The notes beneath the pieces were generated by a model. It did not search any database. It worked only from the letters and a program-made list of their open reading frames with translations, and was not told the origin of the DNA. Position numbers and translations under genes: made by a program. DNA of 64,000 nucleotides from Salvia splendens (Eukaryota > Streptophyta > Magnoliopsida > Lamiales > Lamiaceae). Shown one piece after another: positions 35,265 through 46,969 of this stretch (position 1 is its first letter; each line of letters opens with the position of its first letter). Where the stretch lies: positions 12,137,901 through 12,201,900 of the forward strand of contig NC_056042.1 in assembly GCF_004379255.2 (NCBI RefSeq), given 5' to 3'.

Positions 35265-36732
35265 TGCTGGGGTTTGGAGCCCCTTGCACAGCTGAAGTCA
35301 TGCATTCACAAATAAATCATACATACAGATCTATTTGACCGATTATGGGATTAATTAACTACATGTTAAACATATAATTGCATCCAAGAACGCACATAAA
35401 TCATGTAAAAGGAATTAAAACCTAAAACATGAATTTCCTACGGATTAGAATTACCGATCTGATTCTTCAAAGAATCGACGATTGCTTGCGCCTTCTCCAC
35501 GTGATGTTCTTCGTACTCAACCACGAATCTTCTAATCTGTATCCCGAACTCAAAATCTAACCTTTGGGTGGGCAAAGCTTGTCAGAATCGAAAAGGGGTT
35601 GATTAGAAAGAAGACAGAACTTCAGTTCTTCGCAGAACTGAGAAAAAATCGTTCACTGCCAATGAGTAGCACGGAATTTTAATGTTAATTATCGTTAAAT
35701 CTCCTTTCTAATCTCCTTTTATATAGAGTTATGATGGGCTAGATTAGGGATCCATGGAGGTTGGACTTGGGCCAAACGTGTTGGACTTTTACTAATTAAA
35801 TTGAGCCTGAATTTAATACAAGTCCAATAGAATATTATTATCATCCACTATAGTATAATAATATTGACTGTCCGTCCAATCCTAAATTACGAGTAATCCG
35901 GGCTTTACCTCTTTAATTTATTATTTCACGTGTTTAAGATATAAATATCCATTAATTAATTTAAGTCTGCTATTTGACTTTAATTAATTAATATCTTTTT
36001 CCAAGAGATGTATAGTTAAAATCTTTATTTATTATTCTGGAATAAATTCCAACCGACCGGGTTTCTGAATAATAAAACCTTTTTTGAACATCTCTTGAGG
36101 ATATTATCAAACTGGACCCACCCAGCACACGATTCATTGCAATAACAATACTAGCACCTCTAGACATTATTCACCACTACCCAAGATATCAAGATTCTTG
36201 GATTGCAAAAAATCCGAACCATTTGATAAATCAAAGTAGTGCATAATCAATATCGTATGCTCAATGTTATATCAACAATGATTAAGAAATAACAATCACC
36301 GAGACCTCGTCTTTTAGTAAATAGCAATAAAGACTTATCTCAACTGTTAGATCCTTCAGTGCTATACCACACCAGTGTCGTTTATTTCCTAAGGTAAGGA
36401 AACATGCGGACTGACACTGCAACCTTTCACGATAGGTAGCCAAAGCCTATCTAGGTTGTGAAATTTTATTTCTCTTCTACAAAGGACCGACTGCGTCACC
36501 TTCTGTGAACGTCGTTCATGACCAGTCTACTATGTAGAAGAATTAGACTTATTTGCTTCTTATACATTTAAATGTTTGAGAAACATCTTATAAATGCATA
36601 AGCAAACACCAATGCAATAAAATTAATTCTTCTCGCCTTGGGTTAAAAGTGGATTGTAAAGTTTATTGTATACAAGCAATTCTATCCGTGCAACATGCTC
36701 GAAATATGCTTTTCAGTATACCAATCCTAACA
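35265..36732 (-). repeat. 3' LTR of the 10.3 kb copia-type element
   Basis: A 1468 bp LTR, the partner of 44094-45546 and related to the solo LTR pieces at 32615-33878 and 55529-55717. Confidence 0.9.
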
Positions 36733-39700
36733 ATCTCCCACTTATACTCAAAATCATGCTTTCGAGTATACCCACTGCCAAAACTCTCCCACTTATACTC
36801 TAAGCAGGTCTCGAACCATGATACATCGAACTACCATACTTTTCACCTCATGTGTAAATCATGTTACCATATAGGCATTTTGTAAAAAAAATTCTGCCTG
36901 GTTGTTCTCTGATGATATCTTGGTATCCATAATGTCTCGCTGTGCACTTTTCCTTAATTAATTTCATACTTCCGCTATATGTGATTGTTTAGCTTCATCA
37001 GCTCGTGTTTCCCTTGAGTTAGGCATATGACTAGAGTAATTATAACAAAATATAATACTCATACACATACTCGGAATCACGGTCAAAGCTATTAGGAAGT
37101 TACTGAGATTAACAACTACCTTAGTAGTTTCTGATGAAACTACACTTGTAATTTTCATGATAGAGTCTGTGACGTAATCACACTCCTTCATGACTCAGTT
37201 TTCAACTCCTAACGTTAACACATAGTCAGAGGATAACTCGATCATCAATCAATTATAAAGTCGAGTCGATGTAACCTAAAGGACATAACATGGATGTCTG
37301 GTAAACTAGAGCATACCGTTTAGTCTTCTTCAAGTACTATAGTATATTCTTTACCCAATCCAATGTCCTTGGCCATGGTTAAAATGATATCATGCTTCTA
37401 TGCCAACGGCAAAGCTAATATCTAACTTAATACACATCATAGCATATATGAGACTTCCAATTATGGAACTTGTCTCATTCTTCTTGATCTCATTCAATGT
37501 CGAAAAACACTTGACTAGAGACAAAATAATTCCGTCTAGAAAAAGAAAAACCTTTTCTTGGAATTTTCAATGCTAAAGTGTCTAAGTATTGTGTAGATAT
37601 AGGATTCTTTAAGAAAACATACATTATTTTTCTAGCAATCTAATGACACAGATGCTTAGAATGTAACTAGATTATCTTAAATCCATCATCCTTAAACTGG
37701 GTATACGACTGACTCAACTTATTTTAACACAAGTGATACCCGCAAGTGTACGGGGCTAGTGTAGCAATTAGTAAGCAAGAGTATCGTATCCCACAGAGAC
37801 AATTTTGTATCAACTTAACTACCACGAACAAAACTCAACTACTATCTAGACAATCAAGAAAAGTTTGGTTTGTTCTAACAACTAATAAAAGTATATAGTA
37901 AGCAAGTAACAATTAAGAACAAGGAAACACGGTGTGAAAAGGATGTGAGAAGATAATATAGAGATAATTGCAGAACTCAAGGATCCGATGCACAATTCCA
38001 AGCTCTTATCCAATCGATTTGCCTTACCTTTTGGTGTCTCTAGAGTTACTAAGCCGACCACAATTATAGATTAAACCCCCTCCCGAGGTGAGAAACCTGT
38101 AGATTAGGTGATAGGATCGAAGTCCCCTTCTAATCCTAAACTCCTAACTCCCAAAAGCTCGATTAGGTCAATGGACTCACTCAAAACCTCAACTCTCCCG
38201 AGTTCTATTGTATTAAGGTGTGATTTATTCTTATTTCCAGATTAATTATTTCATCTCCCGATTAATCTAATTAATCCTACACAATCAAGTGGTGATCAAG
38301 CAATTGAAAGGAATAAACCCAAGAATAATCAAATAACTACAAGAGCAAGGCAAGAACAAAATTAATTGGATAAAAATTATGAAATCAGTGCATCATCACC
38401 AAGAATTCTACAAGAAATGTTTAGCTACTCATGTTTATGGAGAAAACCAAGTCAAACTCAAAGAATCCAAACAAAAACATGAAAGATAGATACTAAGAAC
38501 TCTTGTGGAACGAATCTATGGAATGAAGTCTTCAATCTTCCGATCTAGAGTCTCCAATCTTCAATTCTCTCTCAATGGTGTTCTTGGGGTGTGTGTGAGT
38601 GTTGGAGGCGGTAGGTGTAGAATGAATCTCGTTCACTGCAACCCTAGCCCTTTTCTCTGATTAATTCCCTTCAAAAATCGCGTTTTCAGCTTTCAAACGC
38701 GTCAGACCACAGTACCCGGCCGGGTGTAATTATTACACTAGAAATACACCGGCCGGGTCTCCCTTTTAGACCCGTAACTGGCCTCTGGCTCTGCCCGGCC
38801 GGGTTGAATTATTGAACCGTAAATTCACCCGGCCGGGTTCCCTTTTCCATGGCCTCTCTGCCTCTGAGCACTATATGCCTCATTCTCTCTTCTTTTCAGC
38901 TGTTTTTCCTAGAACACTCAACAAACACATAAAACTCCGAAAGGTAGAATAATTGGCTGGATAAAGACAATTTCGAGTGATAAAGTTGATATTTAGCACT
39001 TCAACCTACCAATTACACCTATGATAATATGAGTTTGTCAGCGACCAGTTTCCTACGCTAGATAACCCTCTTAGTTGTTTATCAACTTTTATAGATGTCA
39101 TCATCGTAGAGTACCAAGAATACCAAATATAGTGCACTTTCAACTTTCTTGCCCTGTATTACATAACCATTAAGATGTTCCATGCAGATGATCTACTCAA
39201 GACTTCTATTTAAAGAAAACTGTCTTGACAATCATAGTACATACATCCTAATTTATGTAGGCTACAATAGACAATATACAGATCGACTTAGGCAAAAATG
39301 GCAGGCGAGAATATAATTCTCTCTGGGTATAACCCTTTACCATTATTCTAGCCTTTTGAGATCCATGTTTACACTTGCAGGTCCACTAGCTCCCACTGAC
39401 TGAAATAGTCTATGGGTAGTATCGCAAGTCGTGCTAACATTCTTGTCTATTTAAGATTGTTATTCAGAATCTATCATCTTATCAAGAATGATTATCTGAA
39501 TAAGTCATTGTGTCCTTGTAGTTACAGGGATTATGTTCAAGTTGATCTAAGACTGATTCTTAAGACTCTTTTAGACCCATGAACTTATTATGTTCTCAAA
39601 GAACACTCCCACTACGACACGACTCTTACAATCTTAGGTACAAACGTTGATTTTCTTAGTGCATAAGTTTCTAATGGTATGACTTCTTGGTTAAGATGGA

Positions 39701-42100
39701 AAATAGATATTCTCATTATCTTGAGAATTATCATGTTTGTTAGGCTTGTAGTTCTCCTCATAATCATCATCAAAGAATCTAGTATTCGTGTAAACAAAAC
39801 ACATATCTTGTCGTGAAGATTATTGAACTTGTACATTTTCTATCATTTGGGACAACCTTAAAACATACCTCAGTACACAACTTCAATTACTTGGATACCT
39901 TTTCCAAAACATGTGTTGGAATAACTCCACACCTTGAGATGTGCTGGACTAAACTTGCCTCTAGTCCACAACTCGTGTGTTGTAGAATGTACTGATGTTA
40001 TAGTAGTTTCTTTAAGGTATAACTCATTATTTCCAATGTATATCCCATCAATGATAAGGTGTTATTGAGTAAAACTGTTCACTTATCGAACTTGTCTTCG
40101 AGAGACTTCGATATCTTCTTATATGACTATCCTATTATTTGGAAGAATGCTTGGAGTAGTCAACTAGGATTTAACTCCCACTACTGATCTTAACTCATTT
40201 GCTCGTCTCCTATGGTGTAAACCATTAAGACTTACTAGTCTTTCTATGTTGCATCTCTATAAGTATTCTGAATCCCTTGAACCACCAAAGGATTCTCACT
40301 TATAGTGCATCAACCAGACTTACTTGACCTTTAAGCTATTTAACAAACAAGTTCTTAAAATCTTGATAGTCACTTGAGGTAGACAAAATTAGTTAACAAT
40401 TACTAAGAAGTTGAACTGTCGTGTTAAACTCAATCTTTTTACAATTATATTGTTTAGATACTATGATGTATAATTTGTTTTTCTATGGTACTCTGATAGA
40501 TATTCGATCCACATTTCTCAATAATTCAAGCATTATAAAATGAAATTGAACATCGTAGAATCATAAATGAGTTTAGAAACTAAATATAAATTCATTCTAA
40601 ACAAGATTGTACCAATAAAATAAAATCTCTAACATCAAAACAAAACAATAAAGAGAGCTTAAATAAATAGCTCCCAGTGCAACAACTGCCCAACTGGATG
40701 TAGATCTCTCCTTTAGAAGTAGCATTGTTATCTAAGACATTGTCCTTTTATATAAGAGGTCAATCCGACTTACAATGCATCTTCTCTTTGCCTTTTCACC
40801 AAAATTTTCTTGCCTTTCTTGCTTTCAGCAGGCATTGATGACAATTCAGCTATTCCCTTTTTCCATTGCTAGTCTTCTGTTCGATTGAACTAAGACATAG
40901 GAAAGATATAACCTTAATGAATTCGTCAAGTATCATGTTATCTTCCTCCTATATTAATAAAGTGAATATAATGCCAAAGGTTTCCAACTTTTCAGTAACA
41001 ACCTTCATATAATCACTTCCTATTACATTTGGCGATGAACTGAGTGTAGAAACTATTTGAGTAACTGAATCAGAAGATTCATCAAAACTTTCTATCTCTT
41101 TTGGATGTTCCAATAGAATCTAGACAACGTCCTCATTGGATATTCCTTTATCATCGGTATAAACCAAGACTTGTCTCACTACTTAAAAGAAAGTAGTTTG
41201 ACCTTCTATCTCAAAGAACTTGTCAGGTACATGCATGAAATGCATTCTTAAACTTTCTTTGTAGAATTTTGTCAAGAAAATAGAGGACATGAATTGGTGA
41301 ATACAAACTTTAAGTTTTCAGCAATGAGAATCTTATCCATTTTATATTTCCAGTCTACATAATTTTGGCCTTCGAGTTTGATTTCTTTAAGGTTCGCAGA
41401 CATTATTAAGAATTTGGATGAGAAGAAATAAAACTATTTATCACATACTATGCTTGATACATAATTGCAAACAACCACAAAACAATTTATGTATCTCGCA
41501 ACTGCCAAAACCAAAATAAGTACGCCTCTAGGGAGGTCATACAAATTCGGATTCCAACAATTTCCTGGTCAAAATATCGACGAATAGTCCAGAGACCACT
41601 AAGGTGGCATGGCCGTCAAATATTGCCTAAGCTTTTACCATAAATATTAGCATCTAGAAATTTCGTTTCTGTTTTGATACTCCTTCTAGGGAAGTTCGTA
41701 CGCCACTAACAAAATTTCATAGCTATCTTATAAATATGTTTAAACATATGAACTTGCAATTTTACAGGATTATGGCTCCCACTAGGGTGGGCCGCGATAA
41801 TATTAGAAACATGCTTCTAGTTTAAACAATTTACTATTAAGAAGTCTAATTTTATGAACTTGCTATTTCATAGGATTATTGCTCCCACTAAGGTGGGTCG
41901 CGATAATATTAGAAACTGCTTCATATATAGACCAATTTATGGAGACCATTTACAATGCACTATTGTAATTATCGCTTAGTCATTTTAAACATGGTTTTTG
42001 CATAATTATCACACAAGCAGATAAGGCAGATAATCCATTTAAAACATATTAACACCAAATAAATAGATAAATCCATTTAATTCATGGTGGTTAATCAGAC
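36733..42100 (-). pseudogene. Remnant of copia pol, heavily mutated
   Basis: On the minus strand short runs of copia pol can still be read. WELVDLQ and KGYTQ-like GKGLYPERI appear near 39400-39300. GYVIQGKKVESALYLVFL, the insertion loop of reverse transcriptase, is near 39150. KNILKYLRRTKRYALVY, the start of RNase H, is near 37340. They lie in the right order but in shifting frames with many stops. The segment is interrupted at 37734-39010 by a gypsy-type LTR. Integrase and gag cannot be recognised with confidence. Confidence 0.65.
37734..39010. mobile_element. Gypsy-type solo LTR or LTR fragment
   Basis: It opens TGATACCCGCAAGTGTACGG and has AGAGTATCGTATCCCACAGA, the familiar start of a plant gypsy LTR family. 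It interrupts the copia pol remnant. The right end falls near 39000 but I could not fix it, and no matching duplication of the left flank ACAAG was found. It contains four GGCCGGGT palindromes at 38714-38838. Confidence 0.6.
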
Positions 42101-42119
42101 TGGATAATTATTGAAATTA

Positions 42120-43340
42120 TTTAATAAATCTAGGGAGATTTAAATAAATAATTAATTACTTATCTTATCCAAAATATGAATTTCGGATTTGATAAATTTA
42201 TCTTGGATATATCCAAATTAATTTAGGATTTATCTAGATAGAGTTGAATCTATCTAAATCCTTTTTGGGATTATTCTAGATTTTATAAGAATAAAACCAA
42301 ATCCTTAAATTCAAGATAAGACTGATCTTGGATTATCATTATCTAAATCGTGCTAGGATATTTCAGTATAGAAACAAATCTATCCAAATCCATAAGATAA
42401 AATCCAATCACTCTAAGATTTAAGAAAATCTTAAATTATTTAGAATAAGAAACTAGAATATATCATATCTATTAGGATTTATTCTAGATAAAATTAACTT
42501 TATCAAAATCCAATTAGATTAGGATTATCTTGTATTATCTTTATCCAAATTTATCTAGAATATTTTCTAAATAGAAATAAATCTATTTATATCCATAAAA
42601 TTAGGATAAACTAGAATTAATATTAATTAATTCTACTAGGATTTAACTAGTTAGAACTAAATCTATCTTAAATCCAAAAGATAATTACAATACTAGATTA
42701 ACAATTATCTAAATCTTCTAAGATATATTCTAGATAGATATAAATCTATCAATACCTATCAGATAGAGATACATTTAATTATCTAAATCTACTAGGATAT
42801 TTTCTAAATAGAATTAGTTCTATAAATATCCACAAGATAAAGATAAATATGGATTTTAATTATCCAAATCTACTAAGATATATTTTAGATAGATATAGAT
42901 CTATCAATATCTACCAGATATGGATAAACTTAATTAATATTTATCTTAGTCAATCAAGGATTCAACAAGATAGAATAAAATCTATCTAAATCCTTATGAC
43001 AGAAATAAATTTAATTATTCATCCAAATTTATCTAGGATTTCTCTAGATATAATTAAATATATCTAAATTCATAAAATAAGGATAAAATCCAAATTTAAT
43101 TAATTATTTATCTAGTCTATATAGGATTCATTTTATTAAAAATTAATCTATATAAATCCATAAGACAAAAGAAAATAAATTAATTGTTATTATCCAAGTT
43201 TATCTAGGATTTATCAGGATATCTATCCAAATCCATAAAATAAGGATAAATTTCAACTAACCCATAATTTAATTAAAATTAAATTTTAGATAATCCATTT
43301 AAGATATGTCAAATCCTATTTTAAATTATATCTTGAAAAA
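42120..43340. repeat. Diverged tandem repeats in the copia-type element
   Basis: About a dozen degenerate units of roughly 75-90 bp follow one another. Each has variants of ATCCAAATCTACTAGGATAT, TTCTAGATAGA and AATCTATC, then ATCCATAAGATAAGGATAAA. The region is very AT-rich and non-coding. It lies downstream of the 5' LTR on the element's own strand. Confidence 0.65.
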
Positions 43341-43369
43341 TATTCAAAATTAATTCCTAGGGTTTGGGA

Positions 43370-43700
43370 AACCCTAACTAATTTGGAAAGCGGTTATACG
43401 TTGAGCTATGCGAAGCGATGGAACACGAGTCCGGGAACTGCCCACGAAGGTCTCCCACTCGCATCACAGTCGCTGCTGTTCTGCGTCGGGCAAATGCCCA
43501 GCTCGAGAGCTTGGGCTGCCGACACAGCTTGGCCAGCCTGCCGTCGCTTATCCCCCTCAAAGCTGCTGCTGCACGGAGACACCGCTGCTGCGTCGCTACT
43601 GCTCGGACTGCCTGATGACTTTCTTGGGCGGCTCTTGGCTGGAATGAGGCTTCTTTTCCTGCCCCCAAACTGCCCTAGTCCGTAGCTTTTCCAACTCGTG
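43370..43700. other. GC-rich island in the leader of the copia-type element
   Basis: About 330 bp of clearly GC-rich sequence sit in an AT-rich element, between the tandem repeats and the 5' LTR. Open frames exist on both strands (for example 43668-43378 minus), but none resembles a family I know. It could be a captured host fragment or simply the element's structured leader. Confidence 0.4.
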
Positions 43701-44093
43701 GGTATGGCCACACATCGCGAGCATACACATCAATCGAATGGTTCCGAGAAGATAAATTCGAAGTAACCAACTCACGATTGATTGAGACGTAATGGCAATA
43801 TATAAAGAAAAACTCATCCAATTCAAGCAATCATTACATTATTTAATCAACGCTCAATAATTACTTTATTCTGAGAATTAGTTTCCACCGAATGATCACT
43901 ACTCCAGTAAAGGAGAAAATCATACATCGTATTGCCGTCACGAGACCTCACCTTCTTCGTTGCTTCGTGTTATTCGTTCATTCAATAAAAACTAAACACA
44001 AAAAACACAGCAAAGAAAACATGCATTCTAGCAAATCACATAACATGAAATTAATCCACATAATCAGAGCTAAAAATTGGCTCTGATACCAAT

Positions 44094-45546
44094 TGCTGGG
44101 GTTTGGAGCCCCTTGCACAGCGGAAGTCATGCATTCACAAATAAATCATACATACAAATCTATTTGACCGATTATGGGATTAATTAACTACAGGTTAAAC
44201 ACAGAATTGCATCCAAGAACGCACATAAATCATGTAAAAGGAATTAAAACTTAAAACATGAATTTCCTACAGATTAGAATTACCGATCTGATTCTCCAAA
44301 GAATCGACGATTGCTTGCGCCTTCTCCACGTGATGTTCTTCATACTCAACCACAAATCTTCTAATCTGTATCCCGAACTCAAAATCTAACCTTTGGGTGG
44401 GCAATGCTTGTCAGAATCGAAAAGGGCTAGATTAGAAAGAAGACAGAACTTCAGTTCTTCGCAGAACTGAGAAAAAATCGTTCACTGCCAATGAGGAGCA
44501 CGAAATTTTAATGTTAATTATCGTTAAATCTCCTTTCTAATCTCCTTTTATATAGAGTTATGATGGGCCAGATTAGGGATCCATGGAGGTTGGACTTGGA
44601 CCAAACCTGTTAGACTTTTACTAATTAAATTGAGCCCCAATTTAATACAAGTACAATAGAATATTATTATCATCCACTATATTATAATAATATTGACTGC
44701 CCGTCCAATCCCAAATTACGAGTAATCCGGGATTTACCTCTTTAATTTATTATTTCACGTGTTTAAGATATAAATATCCATTAATTAATTTAAGTCTTCT
44801 ATTTGGCTTTAATTAATTAATATATTTTTCCAAGAGTTGTATAGTTAAAATCTTTATTTATTATTCTGCAATAAATTCCAACCGACCGAGTTTCTGAATA
44901 ATAAAACCTTTTTCGAACACCTCTTGAGGATATTATCAAACTGGACTCACCCAGCACACGATTCATTGCAATAACAATACTAGCACCTCTAGACATTATT
45001 CACCACTACCCAAGATATCAGGATTCTTGGATTGCAAAAAATCCGCACCATTTGATAAATCAAAGTAGTGCATCATCAATATCGTATGCTCAATGTTATA
45101 TCAACAATGATTAAGAAATAACAATCACCGAGACCTCGTCTTTCAGTAAATAGCAATAAAGACTTATCTCAACTGTTAGATCCTTCAGTGCTATACCACA
45201 CCAGTGTCGTTTATTTCCTAAGGTAAGGAAACATGCGGACTGACACTGCAACCTTTCACGATAGGTAGCCAAAGCCTATCTAGGTTGTGAAATTCTATTT
45301 CTCTTCTACAAAGGACCGACTGCGTCACCTTCTGTGAACGTCGTTCACGACCAGAAGAATTAGACTTATTTGCTTCTTATACATAATGTTTGAGAAACAT
45401 CTTATAAATGCATAAGCAAACACCAATGCGATAAAATTAATTCTTCTCGCCTTGGGTTAAAAGTGGATTGTAGAGTTTATTGTATACAAGCAATTCTATC
45501 CGTGCAACATGCTCGAAATATGCTTTTCAGTATACCAATCCTAACA
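44094..45546 (-). repeat. 5' LTR of the 10.3 kb copia-type element
   Basis: A 1453 bp LTR with ends TGCTGGGG and CCTAACA on the plus strand, followed by the GCTTC duplication. Confidence 0.9.
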
Positions 45547-46813
45547 GCTTCAACTTAAATTCTTCTCAAAAGATGAAGAATTCATGGAGAAAAATAGAAG
45601 AAAAATATGCTTTGGTGATTTAGGCTTAGGGTTTTCTTTCTTATTTATAGAGTGCAAGATATAATCTTTAATTAAATAAATTAAAGATTTGAAAAGATAT
45701 GGGAGAGTGTAGTTGGCGTGATTTTTGGGGAGAGAATAGGAGGAATTCGAAATCTAGGCTAATTTAATTAGCCTATGATTTAATGTGGGAGTGGAATAAA
45801 ATAATACGGAGAAGAATAAAAATAATAAATCCTCCCAAAATATATGAAGTAGGCGATTTTTATTCCTTCTCCCACAAGGAATTAAATTCAAACCCTAATA
45901 AAAATAAGATATGACAAGATCTCCTTAGATATGGTAAGATTTGCTAAGATATTTATATTTATTCATGGAAGGGAATAAATAAGGGATCAAAATATATACT
46001 CCCTCCGTCCCGTGCTACTCGCACGTTTGCTTTTCGGCTCGTCACAAAGTCCTTACACTATTTATAATTTAAGTTAGAATTAATGCATTTAATTAATATG
46101 TTAGTTTAAGTTAAGAGCTCTTTTATTAAGTGATGTCTCATTACACCTAAAATTCGTTTTTAATTACACAAAAAAATCAATCCCAAATTTACGGCCTAAA
46201 ATGAAAAGTGCGAGTAGCATGGGACGGAGGGAGTAATAAACAATTTCCTCCTCCCATAAATGGGAGATTTTCGAAATCTCCCTAGGAATAAGGTAGGGGT
46301 CGAATTTTTCATGGAGAAAATAAGGAATAATCGGCTTTGGATTTAATTAAGATAATTATCCCAAGCAAAAAATTAAATCCAAGAAAAAATAGGATTCCTC
46401 TCCAAAATCATGGTGGTCGAAAATTCCAAATGTGTATGATATTTATGATGAACCTATAAATCTCACTCATCCCTTAGGAAATAATTCGCCACAATATTTT
46501 TCACTCCGTATCAAACATTCACACGGTCACGCCACAATTCAATCATTTTCACTTCTACCTCGTGTTCTCAACACATTGACCTTTCAACGGCCACATCATA
46601 TATTCTACATCCTTGATTATTCACAGCCACGTCATTTATTCAACGGATTTGACTTATTCAAATCAAATCTCAACTCCAAAACACAATTAGGTCACACAGA
46701 AACCATGCAATTAATTCACTCATCATTTAAGTCGCATACTTCACGGCATTAAAAGGAATAAATGCAATCGTCTTAGGGTTCGACAATTAGGGTTCAAAAA
46801 GTGGGGCGTTACA
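45547..46813 (-). repeat. gypsy LTR-A, second part
   Basis: This continues LTR-A after the copia-type insertion and matches 54443-55523 of LTR-B. Relative to LTR-B it lacks a GAGAGAGTGGGAG-rich segment near 45600 and carries an extra 235 bp MITE at 45999-46233. Confidence 0.85.
45999..46233. mobile_element. Stowaway MITE with its empty site in LTR-B
   Basis: The inverted ends CTCCCTCCGTCCC and GGGACGGAGGGAG, with inner arms GTGCTACTCGCAC and GTGCGAGTAGCAT, are flanked by TA at 45997-45998 and 46234-46235. LTR-B carries the uninterrupted AATATATAATAAAC at about 54943-54956, so the insertion is younger than the gypsy element. Confidence 0.9.
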
Positions 46814-46969
46814 TCCTACCAACCTTAAAAAAATTTCATCCCGAAATTTAGTATCCTCAAGGAAAGAGTTCAGGGTACAATTCTATCATCTTGTCCTCAT
46901 TCTTCCACGTGGCTTCTTCGTGCCCATGATTTCTCCAATGTACTTTCACGTAAGCGACCGGTTTATTTC

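Larger units (their letters stand above)
35265..45546 (-). mobile_element. 10.3 kb copia-type LTR element with ruined coding region
   Basis: LTRs are 35265-36732 and 44094-45546, with TG...CA ends. The target duplication GCTTC is present at 35260-35264 and 45547-45551. On the minus strand the primer-binding site TGGTATCAGAGCCA starts two bases after the 5' LTR (44091-44078), and a purine-rich AGTGGGAGAT precedes the 3' LTR. LTRs differ by about 4% in the first 380 bp by eye and less in the rest. The interior of 7.4 kb has no long open frame. Confidence 0.9.

Noticed and set aside
43378..43711. Coding genes in the GC-rich island
   Set aside because: Open frames occur on both strands because of base composition. 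None has recognisable domains.
46432..46752. 106-codon plus-strand frame
   Set aside because: It lies within the gypsy LTR, and the LTR-B copy does not keep it intact.
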